Part shown: in pieces, positions 7,442 through 14,170 of the stretch
Numbering within the stretch: position 1 is the stretch's first letter
Layout: the number at the start of each line of letters is the position of its first letter
NCBI GenBank assembly: GCA_024710825.1
Contig: JANJUA010000200.1
Location: 1-16,438 of the forward strand
DNA: 16,438 nucleotides
Direction: 5' to 3'
Source: Solirubrobacteraceae bacterium
Lineage (GTDB): Bacteria; Actinomycetota; Thermoleophilia; Solirubrobacterales; Solirubrobacteraceae
Translations under genes and position numbers: made by a program
Notes under the pieces: model-generated
Seen by the model: the letters and a program-made list of their open reading frames with translations, nothing else
Told to the model about the DNA's origin: nothing
Databases searched by the model: none

Positions 7442-7457
7442 TGCCGACTGTTGACAA
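7429..7457 (-). promoter_or_regulatory. Predicted promoter of the leftward (importer) operon
   Basis: On the minus strand a -35 box TTGTCA (7457-7452, 5 of 6 to consensus) is followed after exactly 17 bp by TAGCAT (7434-7429, 4 of 6). Transcription would start near 7422, about six bases before the ATG at 7416, so the mRNA would be almost leaderless; this agrees with the absence of a Shine-Dalgarno sequence. The -35 box overlaps candidate operator 2, which would give simple competitive repression. Confidence 0.6.
7445..7456. promoter_or_regulatory. Candidate GntR operator 2
   Basis: CGACTGTTGACA, matching operator 1 (7393-7404) at 11 of 12 bases and lying exactly 52 bp away, close to five helical turns, so both copies face the same side of the DNA. 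It overlaps the -35 box of the leftward promoter and sits about 50 bp upstream of the gntR start, so one bound protein could affect both operons. Its TTGACA (7451-7456) is also a perfect plus-strand -35 hexamer, but no good -10 follows at 16-18 bp. Confidence 0.55.
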
Positions 7458-7490
7458 GCGACTGCCGATCAAGCCCTCCGAAGCAACGTC

Positions 7491-7502
7491 GACAATCCTC
7501 AG
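7491..7502 (+). promoter_or_regulatory. Possible leaderless -10 element of the rightward operon
   Basis: GACAAT (7491-7496, 4 of 6 to TATAAT) ends six bases before the gntR ATG at 7503. That is the spacing found at leaderless actinobacterial genes, and no Shine-Dalgarno sequence precedes this ATG. No convincing -35 hexamer is found at 16-19 bp, so the call is weak. Confidence 0.35.
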
Positions 7503-8228
7503 ATGACCGAACACACCGAAGAAGTCACCCCGCCGCGGCTGGAGAACCGGACACTCCGCGAGCAGGTGTGCGCTCACCTCCGCGAGGAGATCCTGTCCAG
7601 CCGGCTCGCCCCCGGCACGGAGCTGAGCGAGGTCGCCGTGGCGAAGACGCTCGGCATCAGTCGCGGCCCCCTGCGCGAGGCGCTGGGGCAGCTGGCGGCC
7701 GAGGGCCTGGTCACGATCACGCCGCGGCGCGGCGCGGTCGTCACCAAGTTCACCCGGCAGGAGTTCATCGAGGCCTACCAGGTGCGCGAGGCCCTGGAGG
7801 TCCTGGCCATCAAGCTCGCCGTGCCGCGCCTCACCGACGCGCAGCGCTCTCGCCTGCACGCGCTCGCCGATGCCATGGTCGAGCACGCCGAGCAAGGCGA
7901 TACGCGCGCGTTCTTCGAGAGCAACAAGGAGTTTCACCGGCTCCTCGTCGTCGCCGCCGGCAACGAGCGCCTGCGCGAGATGCACGAGCAGCTCGCAAAC
8001 CAGATGGGCCGCCTGCTGGCGAAATCGCTCGAGCTGCGCGGCAGCATCGACCAGTCCGTCGCCGAGCATCACGCGATCCTCGAGGCGATCGACGCCGGTG
8101 ACGCTCGGCGGGCCGCTCGCCTGCTCGAGGAGCACATCGAGGTTCCCTATCGCGTGCTCGACTCGCCCGAGGCGGACGAGCTCTTCGACCCCACCCCCGA
8201 GACCCCGCTGAGCGGAGAGGACAAGTAA
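7503..8228 (+). CDS. GntR-family transcriptional regulator, FCD (FadR) subfamily
   Basis: 241 aa. The N-terminal winged helix-turn-helix spans about 15-80, with the typical GntR run AVAKTLGISRGPLREAL (45-61) and the wing VTITPRRGAVV (70-80). The C-terminal FCD ligand-binding domain (about 88-215) keeps the metal/ligand residues N141 and H145 (SNKEFH), H190 (AEHHAIL) and H211 (LEEHI). FCD regulators bind small organic acids or related compounds and are usually repressors; a B6 vitamer or pathway intermediate such as 4-pyridoxate is the obvious candidate effector, but this is inference. It is the first gene of the rightward operon and is divergent from the importer operon. The TGTTGACA elements at 7393-7404 and 7445-7456 are probable binding sites, implying control of both operons and of itself. 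Confidence 0.92.
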   Translation: MTEHTEEVTPPRLENRTLREQVCAHLREEILSSRLAPGTELSEVAVAKTLGISRGPLREALGQLAAEGLVTITPRRGAVVTKFTRQEFIEAYQVREALEVLAIKLAVPRLTDAQRSRLHALADAMVEHAEQGDTRAFFESNKEFHRLLVVAAGNERLREMHEQLANQMGRLLAKSLELRGSIDQSVAEHHAILEAIDAGDARRAARLLEEHIEVPYRVLDSPEADELFDPTPETPLSGEDK

Positions 8229-9292
8229 TGGCCCACCGGACGGACGCGCGGCAGCCTGCCTTCGGCGTCAACCTGAACAACCGCGAGCCGTTGATCGCGC
8301 CGGATTACGACATCCAGGCGCTGCTCGATCTGTCGACGTTCGTCGAGAAGCAGGGCTTCGACTCCGTCTGGGTCGGCGACTCGCTGTTCTCCAAGCCGCG
8401 CTACGAGGCCATCTCCCTGCTGTCGGCGATCTCGCAGCGCACCGAGCGCGTGCAGCTCGGCACCGCCTGCCTCGTGAGCGCGATCCGCAACCCGCTCTTC
8501 CTGGCGATGGAGTGGGCGACGCTGGACACGATCTCCAAGGGCCGCACGATCTTCGGGCCGTGCATGGCGAGCGCCGAGGAGGGTGTCAAGCGCGAGTTCG
8601 CTGCGCTGGGCCTGCCGTTCGGCGACCGCGCGACCGTCTTCGAGGAAGGCCTCGAGGTCCTCACGCAGCTCTGGACGACCGGCAAGGTCGACTTCCAGGG
8701 CACGTACTTCCGGTACGAGGACATCACCTTCCACTCGGGCACCGAGATGCGGCCGCTCGGCCCGATCCAGACACCGCCGCCGCGGTGGATCGTCTCCAAC
8801 CCGCGGCTGCTCGGCGATCGGCCCACCGAGCGGATGCGCAAGATCATGGAGCGCGCCGCCGACCGCATCGTGCGCTGGGGCGACGGCTGGATGAGCTGCT
8901 GCCGCGCGATGCACCCCGAGGAGCTCACCGAGCAGCTCGGCTACCTGAGCGAGGCCGCCGAGCGCCAGGGGCGCGACTGGGCCGACTACACCGTCTCCTA
9001 CCAGGTCACGATGAACATCGGCGACTCGGAGGACGCGGCCCGCGCGGACTTCGACAACTACATCTCCATGTACTACCCCGAGCTCTCGCAGGCGATGGAC
9101 CTGTCGAACTGGGGGCCGGTCGGGACGCCGGAGCAGATCGTCGCGTGGCTGCGCGAGTTCGCCGACCGCGGCGTCGACCACTTCATCTGCCGGTTCGGAG
9201 CGCTGGATCAGTTCGGCCAGGTCGAGCGCTTCGCCAAGGAGATCCTGCCCGTGTTCAAGGCCGAGGGGATCGAGGTGAGCGCCGATGCCTGA
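8228..9292 (+). CDS. LLM-class (luciferase-like) flavin- or F420-dependent oxidoreductase
   Basis: 354 aa single-domain TIM-barrel of the bacterial luciferase-like family. The N-terminal strand FGVNLNNREP and the run FDSVWVGDSLF (about 44-54), then RVQLGTACLVSAIRNP (about 75-90) and a C-terminal GTPEQIVAWLREFADRGVDHF (about 300-320), are typical. Members act either as FMN-dependent monooxygenases (RutA opens the uracil ring) or as F420-dependent dehydrogenases (including alcohol dehydrogenases). In this locus it could oxidise the 5-hydroxymethyl group of 4-pyridoxate, for which no flavin dehydrogenase is seen in the window, or take part in ring opening. Neither cofactor nor reaction can be fixed by eye. 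The ATG overlaps the gntR stop by one base (TAATG) and GGAGAGG lies upstream, so it is translationally coupled to the regulator. Confidence 0.85.
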   Translation: MAHRTDARQPAFGVNLNNREPLIAPDYDIQALLDLSTFVEKQGFDSVWVGDSLFSKPRYEAISLLSAISQRTERVQLGTACLVSAIRNPLFLAMEWATLDTISKGRTIFGPCMASAEEGVKREFAALGLPFGDRATVFEEGLEVLTQLWTTGKVDFQGTYFRYEDITFHSGTEMRPLGPIQTPPPRWIVSNPRLLGDRPTERMRKIMERAADRIVRWGDGWMSCCRAMHPEELTEQLGYLSEAAERQGRDWADYTVSYQVTMNIGDSEDAARADFDNYISMYYPELSQAMDLSNWGPVGTPEQIVAWLREFADRGVDHFICRFGALDQFGQVERFAKEILPVFKAEGIEVSADA

Positions 9293-10289
9293 CGCCGGCA
9301 GCATGCGCAAGGACGCCGAGCTGGTCGTGGACGTCTGCATGTCGGTCGAGGCCGACGACGTGGTCACGATCATCACCGACGACTCGCGCTACGACGAGGC
9401 GAAGGTAGTCGCCGACGTGTGCCTGGATCGCGGCGCCTGGCCGGTTATCATGAACAACGAGGCGCAGGTCTCCAGGGGGATTGCCGACACGCATTTCCCG
9501 ATGGCGCCGCCTCGCAACCTCCACCAGGCGATGGTGACCTCTGACGAGATCATCATCATCACCCAGCTCGAGTGGGCCAACCGCTTCGCGCACGTGCCCG
9601 CCGTCAAGGAGTCGTGCGGCAACGACGCGAAGATCGCCTCCGTCGAGCCCGGCATGGGCTCATGGGGCCTGACGGTCGAGAAGCTCCACGTCGCCCAGAA
9701 GCGGGCGCAGGACGCGATCGCCGCGCTCGACGGCGTCGAGAAGCTGCACGTCACGTCGAAGGCCGGCAGCGACTTCACGGTCACCATCAAGGACCGGCCG
9801 GCGCTCGAGATCACCTCGATCAAGCAGCGCGGCCAGATGATGGGGCCGCTGCCGCTGTGGGCCGAGGTCGCCTGGGCCGCCGTCGAAGACGGCACCAACG
9901 GGACCGTGGTGGTCGACGGCGTGATGCTCGGCATCGGGCTGCCCGGCCAGGTCAACGAGCCGATCACCTGGACGGTGAAGGACGGCAAGGCCGTCGACAT
10001 CCAGGGCGGCGACGACGCCCGCCGGCTGCGCGAGGTCATCGAGGGCGTCGAGAACGCCACCGTGATCGGCGAGTTCGCCTTCGGCGTCAGCGAGGTCGCG
10101 CCGTTCGGCACGCCGTCCGAGAAGGGTCGCGTCGGCACCGTGCACTGCGCGCTCGGCGACAACCACCTGGCCTATCCGGGCGGGCAGAACGTCTCCAAGC
10201 TGCACCTCGACGGCGTCATCCTCGAGGCGAGCATGCAGGTCGTCGACGACGGCCGGTGGATCCTCAAGGACGGGGAGTGGGTCCTGTGA
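9285..10289 (+). CDS. M29 aminopeptidase-fold metalloprotein, NicX (2,5-dihydroxypyridine dioxygenase)-like candidate
   Basis: 334 aa. The family holds both M29 aminopeptidases (AmpS/AmpT) and the Fe(II) ring-cleaving 2,5-dihydroxypyridine 5,6-dioxygenase NicX. The C-terminal metal motif is clear: KLHLDG (H307 and D309) corresponds to the His-x-Asp pair that both groups share (H318/D320 in NicX, from memory). H287 (GTVHCALGDNH) and E263 (IGEFAFG) look like further peptidase-type ligands, while the third NicX histidine cannot be placed with certainty. A location between oxidoreductases in a pyridine-catabolism operon, with no peptide-related gene nearby, favours a ring-cleavage role. The ATG at 9285 overlaps the LLM gene by 8 bp and has GAGGTGAGC just upstream; a second in-frame ATG lies at 9303. 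The family assignment is firm; the dioxygenase reading is inference. Confidence 0.65.
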   Translation: MPDAGSMRKDAELVVDVCMSVEADDVVTIITDDSRYDEAKVVADVCLDRGAWPVIMNNEAQVSRGIADTHFPMAPPRNLHQAMVTSDEIIIITQLEWANRFAHVPAVKESCGNDAKIASVEPGMGSWGLTVEKLHVAQKRAQDAIAALDGVEKLHVTSKAGSDFTVTIKDRPALEITSIKQRGQMMGPLPLWAEVAWAAVEDGTNGTVVVDGVMLGIGLPGQVNEPITWTVKDGKAVDIQGGDDARRLREVIEGVENATVIGEFAFGVSEVAPFGTPSEKGRVGTVHCALGDNHLAYPGGQNVSKLHLDGVILEASMQVVDDGRWILKDGEWVL

Positions 10290-10645
10290 GCGTGCAGGTC
10301 GTGGCGCTCGACTCCGTCGCCCGGATCGACCTGCCGGGCGGAAGCTGGAGCCGGATGGTGCTCACCTCCGAGAGCCTCGAGGGCAACGCGTCCTCGCTCG
10401 GCTACTCGGTCTTCGCGCCGGGCAGCGCGACCGCGCCCGTCGCGCACGAGACGGAGGAGGTCGCGTACGTGCTCAGCGGGTCCGGCGAGCTGCGGCTCGA
10501 CGACCGCGCCGTGCCGTTCGCCGCCGGCGACGGGCTCTTCGTCCCGGCCGGCGTCTGGCACGCGGTGGCGAACACGTCGGACGAGGACGTCGCGATGGTG
10601 TTCGGGTTCCCGCACCCCGGCTATCCCCCCACGGACCGGCGCTAG
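10286..10645 (+). CDS. Small single-domain cupin protein
   Basis: 119 aa from a GTG start that overlaps the previous stop by 4 bp (GTGA), with GGGGAG upstream. One conserved beta-barrel: cupin motif 1 is APVAHETEEVAYVLSGSG (about 50-67) and motif 2 is GDGLFVPAGVWHAVAN (81-96). Candidate metal ligands are H54, E58 and H92; the usual second histidine of motif 1 is replaced (T56). It resembles cupin_2 proteins of unknown reaction. In a ring-degradation operon it might be a dioxygenase, an isomerase of the ring-opened product or an accessory protein; nothing in the sequence decides. The short length leaves no room for another domain. A longer open frame upstream runs through the preceding gene and is not coding. 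Confidence 0.85.
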   Translation: MSVQVVALDSVARIDLPGGSWSRMVLTSESLEGNASSLGYSVFAPGSATAPVAHETEEVAYVLSGSGELRLDDRAVPFAAGDGLFVPAGVWHAVANTSDEDVAMVFGFPHPGYPPTDRR

Positions 10646-10659
10646 CCAGGGAGCAACCG

Positions 10660-11421
10660 GTGAACGACGAAGCCATGAGCGCCGCCTCGAGCGCGGCGGC
10701 CGGCACGGACTCGCTGACGGAGCAGGTGGCATGGGCGTGCCGGATCCTGGCGATGGAGGGCTACCAGGATCTGACCCTCGGCCACGTCAGCGCCCGCTCC
10801 CATGACGGCAGGACGATGTACATCAAGCGCAAGGGCGTGGCGCTGAGCGAGGTCACCCCCGAGGACGTCCTCCCGTTCGAGGTCGACGGCGACCTGTCGA
10901 CGGCCCCGCCGGACATGCACCTCGAGGCGGTGCTGCACACCGAGGTCTACAAGCGGCGCCCCGACGTCTCCTGCGTGATCCACGGTCACCCGCCCTACGC
11001 GACGGCGTTCAGCGCCACGCACGCCGACTTCTCCTTCCTGACCCATGACGGCGTGCTCTTCATCGACGGGCTGTCGACGTACGACGGCGTCCCGGACCTC
11101 ATCATCGAGCCGAGCGACGGCGGCGAGGTGGCCGAGGCGCTGGGCGATCGGACGACGCTGCTGCTGCGCAACCACGGGATCCTCGTCGCCGAGCGCGACG
11201 TGCCGTGGGCGGTGTTGACCGCGGTGACGCTGGAGCGCGCGCTCCAGCTCCAGTCGATCGCCGGCACGCTCGGCGAGCCGCGCCCGATCCCGGACCAGTG
11301 GCTCGAGCGGATCCACGCGCGCAAGTACCAGGACGGCCTCGTCGGCGAGTACTGGGCCGCCTGGATCCGCGGCCTGCGCCGCACCGGCCAGACCTTCGGC
11401 ATGCCGGGTGAGCCGGGGTGA
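10660..11421 (+). CDS. Class II aldolase-fold protein, candidate HMPDC decarboxylase of B6 degradation
   Basis: 253 aa class II aldolase/adducin-domain protein. The metal ligands are evident: IHGHPP (H108, H110) and RNHGIL (H172), with the acidic residue E89 in DMHLEAVLH, matching the FucA pattern. In M. loti the enzyme removing the 4-carboxyl of 3-hydroxy-2-methylpyridine-4,5-dicarboxylate (HMPDC) has this fold and uses Mn2+. As this gene lies in one operon with FHMPC dehydrogenase and 4-pyridoxolactonase homologs, that decarboxylation is the most likely role. Sugar-phosphate aldolase or epimerase activity is possible by fold, but no sugar gene is near. The GTG start at 10660 has AGGGAG six bases upstream; an ATG at 10675 is a less likely alternative. 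The 3' end overlaps the next gene by 4 bp. Confidence 0.72.
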   Translation: MNDEAMSAASSAAAGTDSLTEQVAWACRILAMEGYQDLTLGHVSARSHDGRTMYIKRKGVALSEVTPEDVLPFEVDGDLSTAPPDMHLEAVLHTEVYKRRPDVSCVIHGHPPYATAFSATHADFSFLTHDGVLFIDGLSTYDGVPDLIIEPSDGGEVAEALGDRTTLLLRNHGILVAERDVPWAVLTAVTLERALQLQSIAGTLGEPRPIPDQWLERIHARKYQDGLVGEYWAAWIRGLRRTGQTFGMPGEPG

Positions 11422-11882
11422 GGATCGAGCTGACCGTGAACGGGGAGCCCGTCGCCGCCGAGGTCGAGCCGCAGGAGCTGCTGCTCGACTTCCTGCGCGA
11501 CCGGCTCCAGCTCAAGGGCGCCAAGCGCTCCTGCGACGTGCAGGTGTGCGGAACCTGCACCGTGCTCGTCGACGGCGGCCCGGTCAGCGCCTGCACGTAC
11601 CTAGCGCAGGAGGCCGCCGGGCGCGACGTGCTCACGATCGAGGGCTTCTCGCGGCAGCCCGAGTTCGACGAGTTCGAGCAGGCGTTCGCCCGCCACGCCG
11701 CCGTGCAGTGCGGCTTCTGCACCTCCGGGATCGTGCTCACGCTGAAGTCGCTGCGCGACGCCGGCGAGCTGCGCGACGAGGCGGACCTCCGCCACGGGCT
11801 GGACGGCAACGTCTGCCGCTGCACGGGCTATCAGGCCATCCTCGCGGCCGGCCGCGATCTCCTCACGGGAGGCGACCGATGA
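11418..11882 (+). CDS. Molybdenum hydroxylase small subunit (two [2Fe-2S] clusters)
   Basis: 154 aa, full length for CoxS/XdhC/NdhS-type subunits. The N-terminal plant-ferredoxin domain has C39, C44, C47 (SCDVQVCGTC) and C59; the C-terminal helical domain has C98 and C101 (VQCGFC) and C133 and C135 (NVCRCTGYQ), so all eight cluster ligands are present. It passes electrons from the molybdenum site in the large subunit encoded just downstream. The GTG start overlaps the previous stop (GTGA) and the stop overlaps the next ATG (ATGA), so the genes are coupled and the subunits are probably made in equal amounts. No FAD (medium) subunit gene is found in the window, as in some two-subunit N-heterocycle hydroxylases such as isoquinoline oxidoreductase. 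Confidence 0.95.
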   Translation: MRIELTVNGEPVAAEVEPQELLLDFLRDRLQLKGAKRSCDVQVCGTCTVLVDGGPVSACTYLAQEAAGRDVLTIEGFSRQPEFDEFEQAFARHAAVQCGFCTSGIVLTLKSLRDAGELRDEADLRHGLDGNVCRCTGYQAILAAGRDLLTGGDR

Positions 11883-14158
11883 GCGGCACGGTGGAGCGCA
11901 CGGGCGAGGTCGGCTTCTCCGCGACCCGCGTGGACCTGGCCGAGAAGATCCGCGGGCAGGCCGTCTTCGCCGGCGACGTCGAAGTGCCGCACATGCTCCA
12001 CGGCAAGGTGCTGCGCAGCCCGCTCGCGCACGCGGAGATCGTCTCGATCGACACCTCAACCGCCCTCGCCATGCCCGGCGTGGTCGCGGTGATGACGGGC
12101 CGTGACCTTCTCGACATCGACCCGTACTACGGCCACGCGATCAAGGACCGGCCGATCGTCGCCATCGACCGCGTTCGCTTCGCCGGCGAGCCCGTCGCGG
12201 CGGTCGCCGCCGAGGACGAGGCGACCGCGCAGGCGGCGCTGGCCGCCATCGACGTGACCTACGAGGAGCTGCCGGTCGTCGACACGATCGAGAAGGCGCT
12301 CGCACCCGACGCCCCGGTGCTGCACGACACGCCGCTGCGTCCCGGCCTCTTCCACGGCCTCGGCGAGCTGCCCGAGCGCGACGGCAACGTCGGCTACCGG
12401 TACCGGATGACGGCCGGTGACGTCGAGGCCGCCTCCGCCGGCGCGCCGATCGTCGTCGAGGACGAGTACGTCTTCCCGGCGATCTACCAGTACTCGATGG
12501 AGACGCACACCGTCGTGGCCGACTATCGGCCCGACGAGATACTCCTGTGGGCCTCCTGTCAGCACCCATTCCTCGTCCAGGCCGAGATCGCCGACGTCTT
12601 CGGGGTGCCCGTCGGAGCCGTGCGGATCGTCGTCCCGTACCTGGGCGGCGGGTTCGGCAGCAAGTCCTACACGAAGATGGAGCCCATCACGGTGGCGCTC
12701 TCGCGCCATGCCGGCCGGCCCGTGCGCATACAGAACGGCGTCGACGAGTCGATGGTCACCTCGCGGCGCCACGGCATGCGCTGCTGGATGCGCACCACCG
12801 CGGCCGCCGACGGCACGCTGCTGACCCGCGAGGCGCGCTTCTGGATGGACACCGGCGCCTTCGCCGACAACGGCCCGCGCGTGACCGCGACGGCGGCGGA
12901 CGCCGCTCCGGGGCCGTATCGCTGGCAGGCGGCCGACGTCGACGGCAGCTGCGTCTACTGCAACACCGCTCCGTCCGGCTCCTACCGCGCGTTCGGCGCG
13001 ACGCACCTCCAGTGGATCGGCGAGCGGCAGATCGACGACGTGGCGAGGCGGGCGGGGCTCGACCCGCTCGAGCTGCGGCGGCGGAGCCTCGTGCGCACCG
13101 GCGAGCCCGTCCGACCGGACGGCACCGGCAAGCCGCTCGACGCCGACCTGATCGGCGACATCGAGCGGGCCGCGGCGGCGGTCGGCTGGGACGAGGAGCG
13201 CCGTCCCTGGCGCGGGCGCGGCGTGAGCGTGGGCCTGCTCGCGGCGGGCGCGCATCCCGTGTCGCGGGCGTCGGTGCGCCTGTGCGCCGACGCCTCCGTC
13301 GAGGTGAACGTCGGCACCACCGAGATGGGGCAGGGCGCCCGCACGGTCATGGCGCAGATCGCCGCCGAGGAGCTCGGGACGACGATCTCGCGCGTCCGCG
13401 TGCAGGGAGCCGACACGCGCTTCACCCCGTACGACCGCTCCACCGGCGCCAGCCGCTCCACGACCCTGGCCGGCAAGGCCGTTCAGAACGCGGCGGCCAA
13501 CGTCGCGGCGCGGCTGCGTGAGACGGCCGCCGAGGTGTGGGACGTCGCCGAGGAGGCCATAGAGCTGCGCGACGGCCGCGCGATCCACGGCGACGACTCG
13601 CTCGTCTTCCCCGACGTGATCGCCAAGCGCTTCGGCTTCCGTGGCGGCGAGATCATCGAGGGCGGCGAGGTGCGTCCCATGGGCGGCGACACGGGCTCCT
13701 ACGCGGAGGGGCCCGTGTTCTGGGAGGTCTGCGTGGCGGCCGCGGAGATCGAGGTCGACCCGGACACGGGCGTCGTGGAGGTGCTGCGCACCGCGACCGT
13801 CGCCGACGTGGGCAAGGCGATCAACCCGCTGCTCGTCGAGCGCCAGGACGAGGGCGCGGCGATGCAGGGCCTGGGCAACGCGCTGTTCGAGGAGATGGTC
13901 TTCGACGACGGCCAGCTGGTGACCGACAGCCTCCTCGAGTACCGGGTGCCCCGCATCGGCGACCTGCCCGGGCACATGACCACCATCGTCGTCGAGAACG
14001 CCGACGGGCCCGGTCCCTACGGGGCGAAGGGCTGTGGCGAGGGTGCGCTGGCCGCGCTCCCCGCCGCGATCGCGTGCGCGCTGGCGGATGCCGGCGTGCC
14101 GATGACCGAGCTGCCGCTGACGCCGGAACGAGTCTGGCGTCGCCTACAGGCCGACTGA
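11879..14158 (+). CDS. Molybdenum hydroxylase large (molybdopterin-binding) subunit
   Basis: 759 aa from the ATG at 11879, the usual length for CoxL/XdhB-type subunits. An N-terminal aldehyde-oxidase a/b hammerhead domain (about 17-130) is followed by the molybdopterin-binding part (about 155-755). Motifs: LGGGFGSKSY (255-264), active-site Arg in SGSYRAFGA (R370), EMGQGARTVM (482-491) and the catalytic base in AKGCGEGAL (E721). The CO-dehydrogenase loop AYxCSFR is absent, so this is not a CO dehydrogenase; it should hydroxylate an N-heterocycle carbon or oxidise an aldehyde. In this locus the likely substrate is a pyridine intermediate of B6 breakdown, with position C6 of 3-hydroxy-2-methylpyridine-5-carboxylate a reasonable target. 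Oxidation of pyridoxal or another pathway aldehyde is the alternative. GGGAGG precedes the start, which overlaps the small-subunit stop. CoxG is encoded in the divergent operon. Confidence 0.93.
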   Translation: MSGTVERTGEVGFSATRVDLAEKIRGQAVFAGDVEVPHMLHGKVLRSPLAHAEIVSIDTSTALAMPGVVAVMTGRDLLDIDPYYGHAIKDRPIVAIDRVRFAGEPVAAVAAEDEATAQAALAAIDVTYEELPVVDTIEKALAPDAPVLHDTPLRPGLFHGLGELPERDGNVGYRYRMTAGDVEAASAGAPIVVEDEYVFPAIYQYSMETHTVVADYRPDEILLWASCQHPFLVQAEIADVFGVPVGAVRIVVPYLGGGFGSKSYTKMEPITVALSRHAGRPVRIQNGVDESMVTSRRHGMRCWMRTTAAADGTLLTREARFWMDTGAFADNGPRVTATAADAAPGPYRWQAADVDGSCVYCNTAPSGSYRAFGATHLQWIGERQIDDVARRAGLDPLELRRRSLVRTGEPVRPDGTGKPLDADLIGDIERAAAAVGWDEERRPWRGRGVSVGLLAAGAHPVSRASVRLCADASVEVNVGTTEMGQGARTVMAQIAAEELGTTISRVRVQGADTRFTPYDRSTGASRSTTLAGKAVQNAAANVAARLRETAAEVWDVAEEAIELRDGRAIHGDDSLVFPDVIAKRFGFRGGEIIEGGEVRPMGGDTGSYAEGPVFWEVCVAAAEIEVDPDTGVVEVLRTATVADVGKAINPLLVERQDEGAAMQGLGNALFEEMVFDDGQLVTDSLLEYRVPRIGDLPGHMTTIVVENADGPGPYGAKGCGEGALAALPAAIACALADAGVPMTELPLTPERVWRRLQAD

Positions 14159-14165
14159 AAAGGAG
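14159..14165 (+). promoter_or_regulatory. Strong ribosome-binding site for the FHMPC dehydrogenase gene
   Basis: AAAGGAG, five bases before the ATG at 14171, is the best Shine-Dalgarno match in the window. It lies in the 12-bp gap after the molybdenum subunit gene, one of the few places in this operon where genes do not overlap, so this gene can be translated independently of its neighbour. Confidence 0.8.
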
Positions 14166-14170
14166 CACCA

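Noticed and set aside
7451..7479. Plus-strand promoter using the perfect TTGACA at 7451-7456
   Set aside because: No acceptable -10 hexamer occurs 16-18 bp downstream (the sequence there is CCCTCC-like); the hexamer is better explained as part of the repeated operator element.
8228..10645. Pyrimidine (Rut-type) degradation, suggested by an LLM oxidoreductase near a nucleoside-type importer
   Set aside because: No RutB-F homologs are seen, whereas several neighbours match B6 degradation enzymes specifically.
12056..13975. Long open minus-strand frame (639 codons) opposite the molybdenum hydroxylase large subunit
   Set aside because: The plus strand encodes a full-length, motif-complete subunit here; the antisense product has no recognisable fold and has biased composition.
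11418..14158. Carbon monoxide dehydrogenase (CoxSL with CoxG)
   Set aside because: The large subunit has SGSYRAFGA instead of the CO-dehydrogenase loop AYxCSFR, and no CoxM gene is present; CoxG also accompanies other molybdenum hydroxylases.
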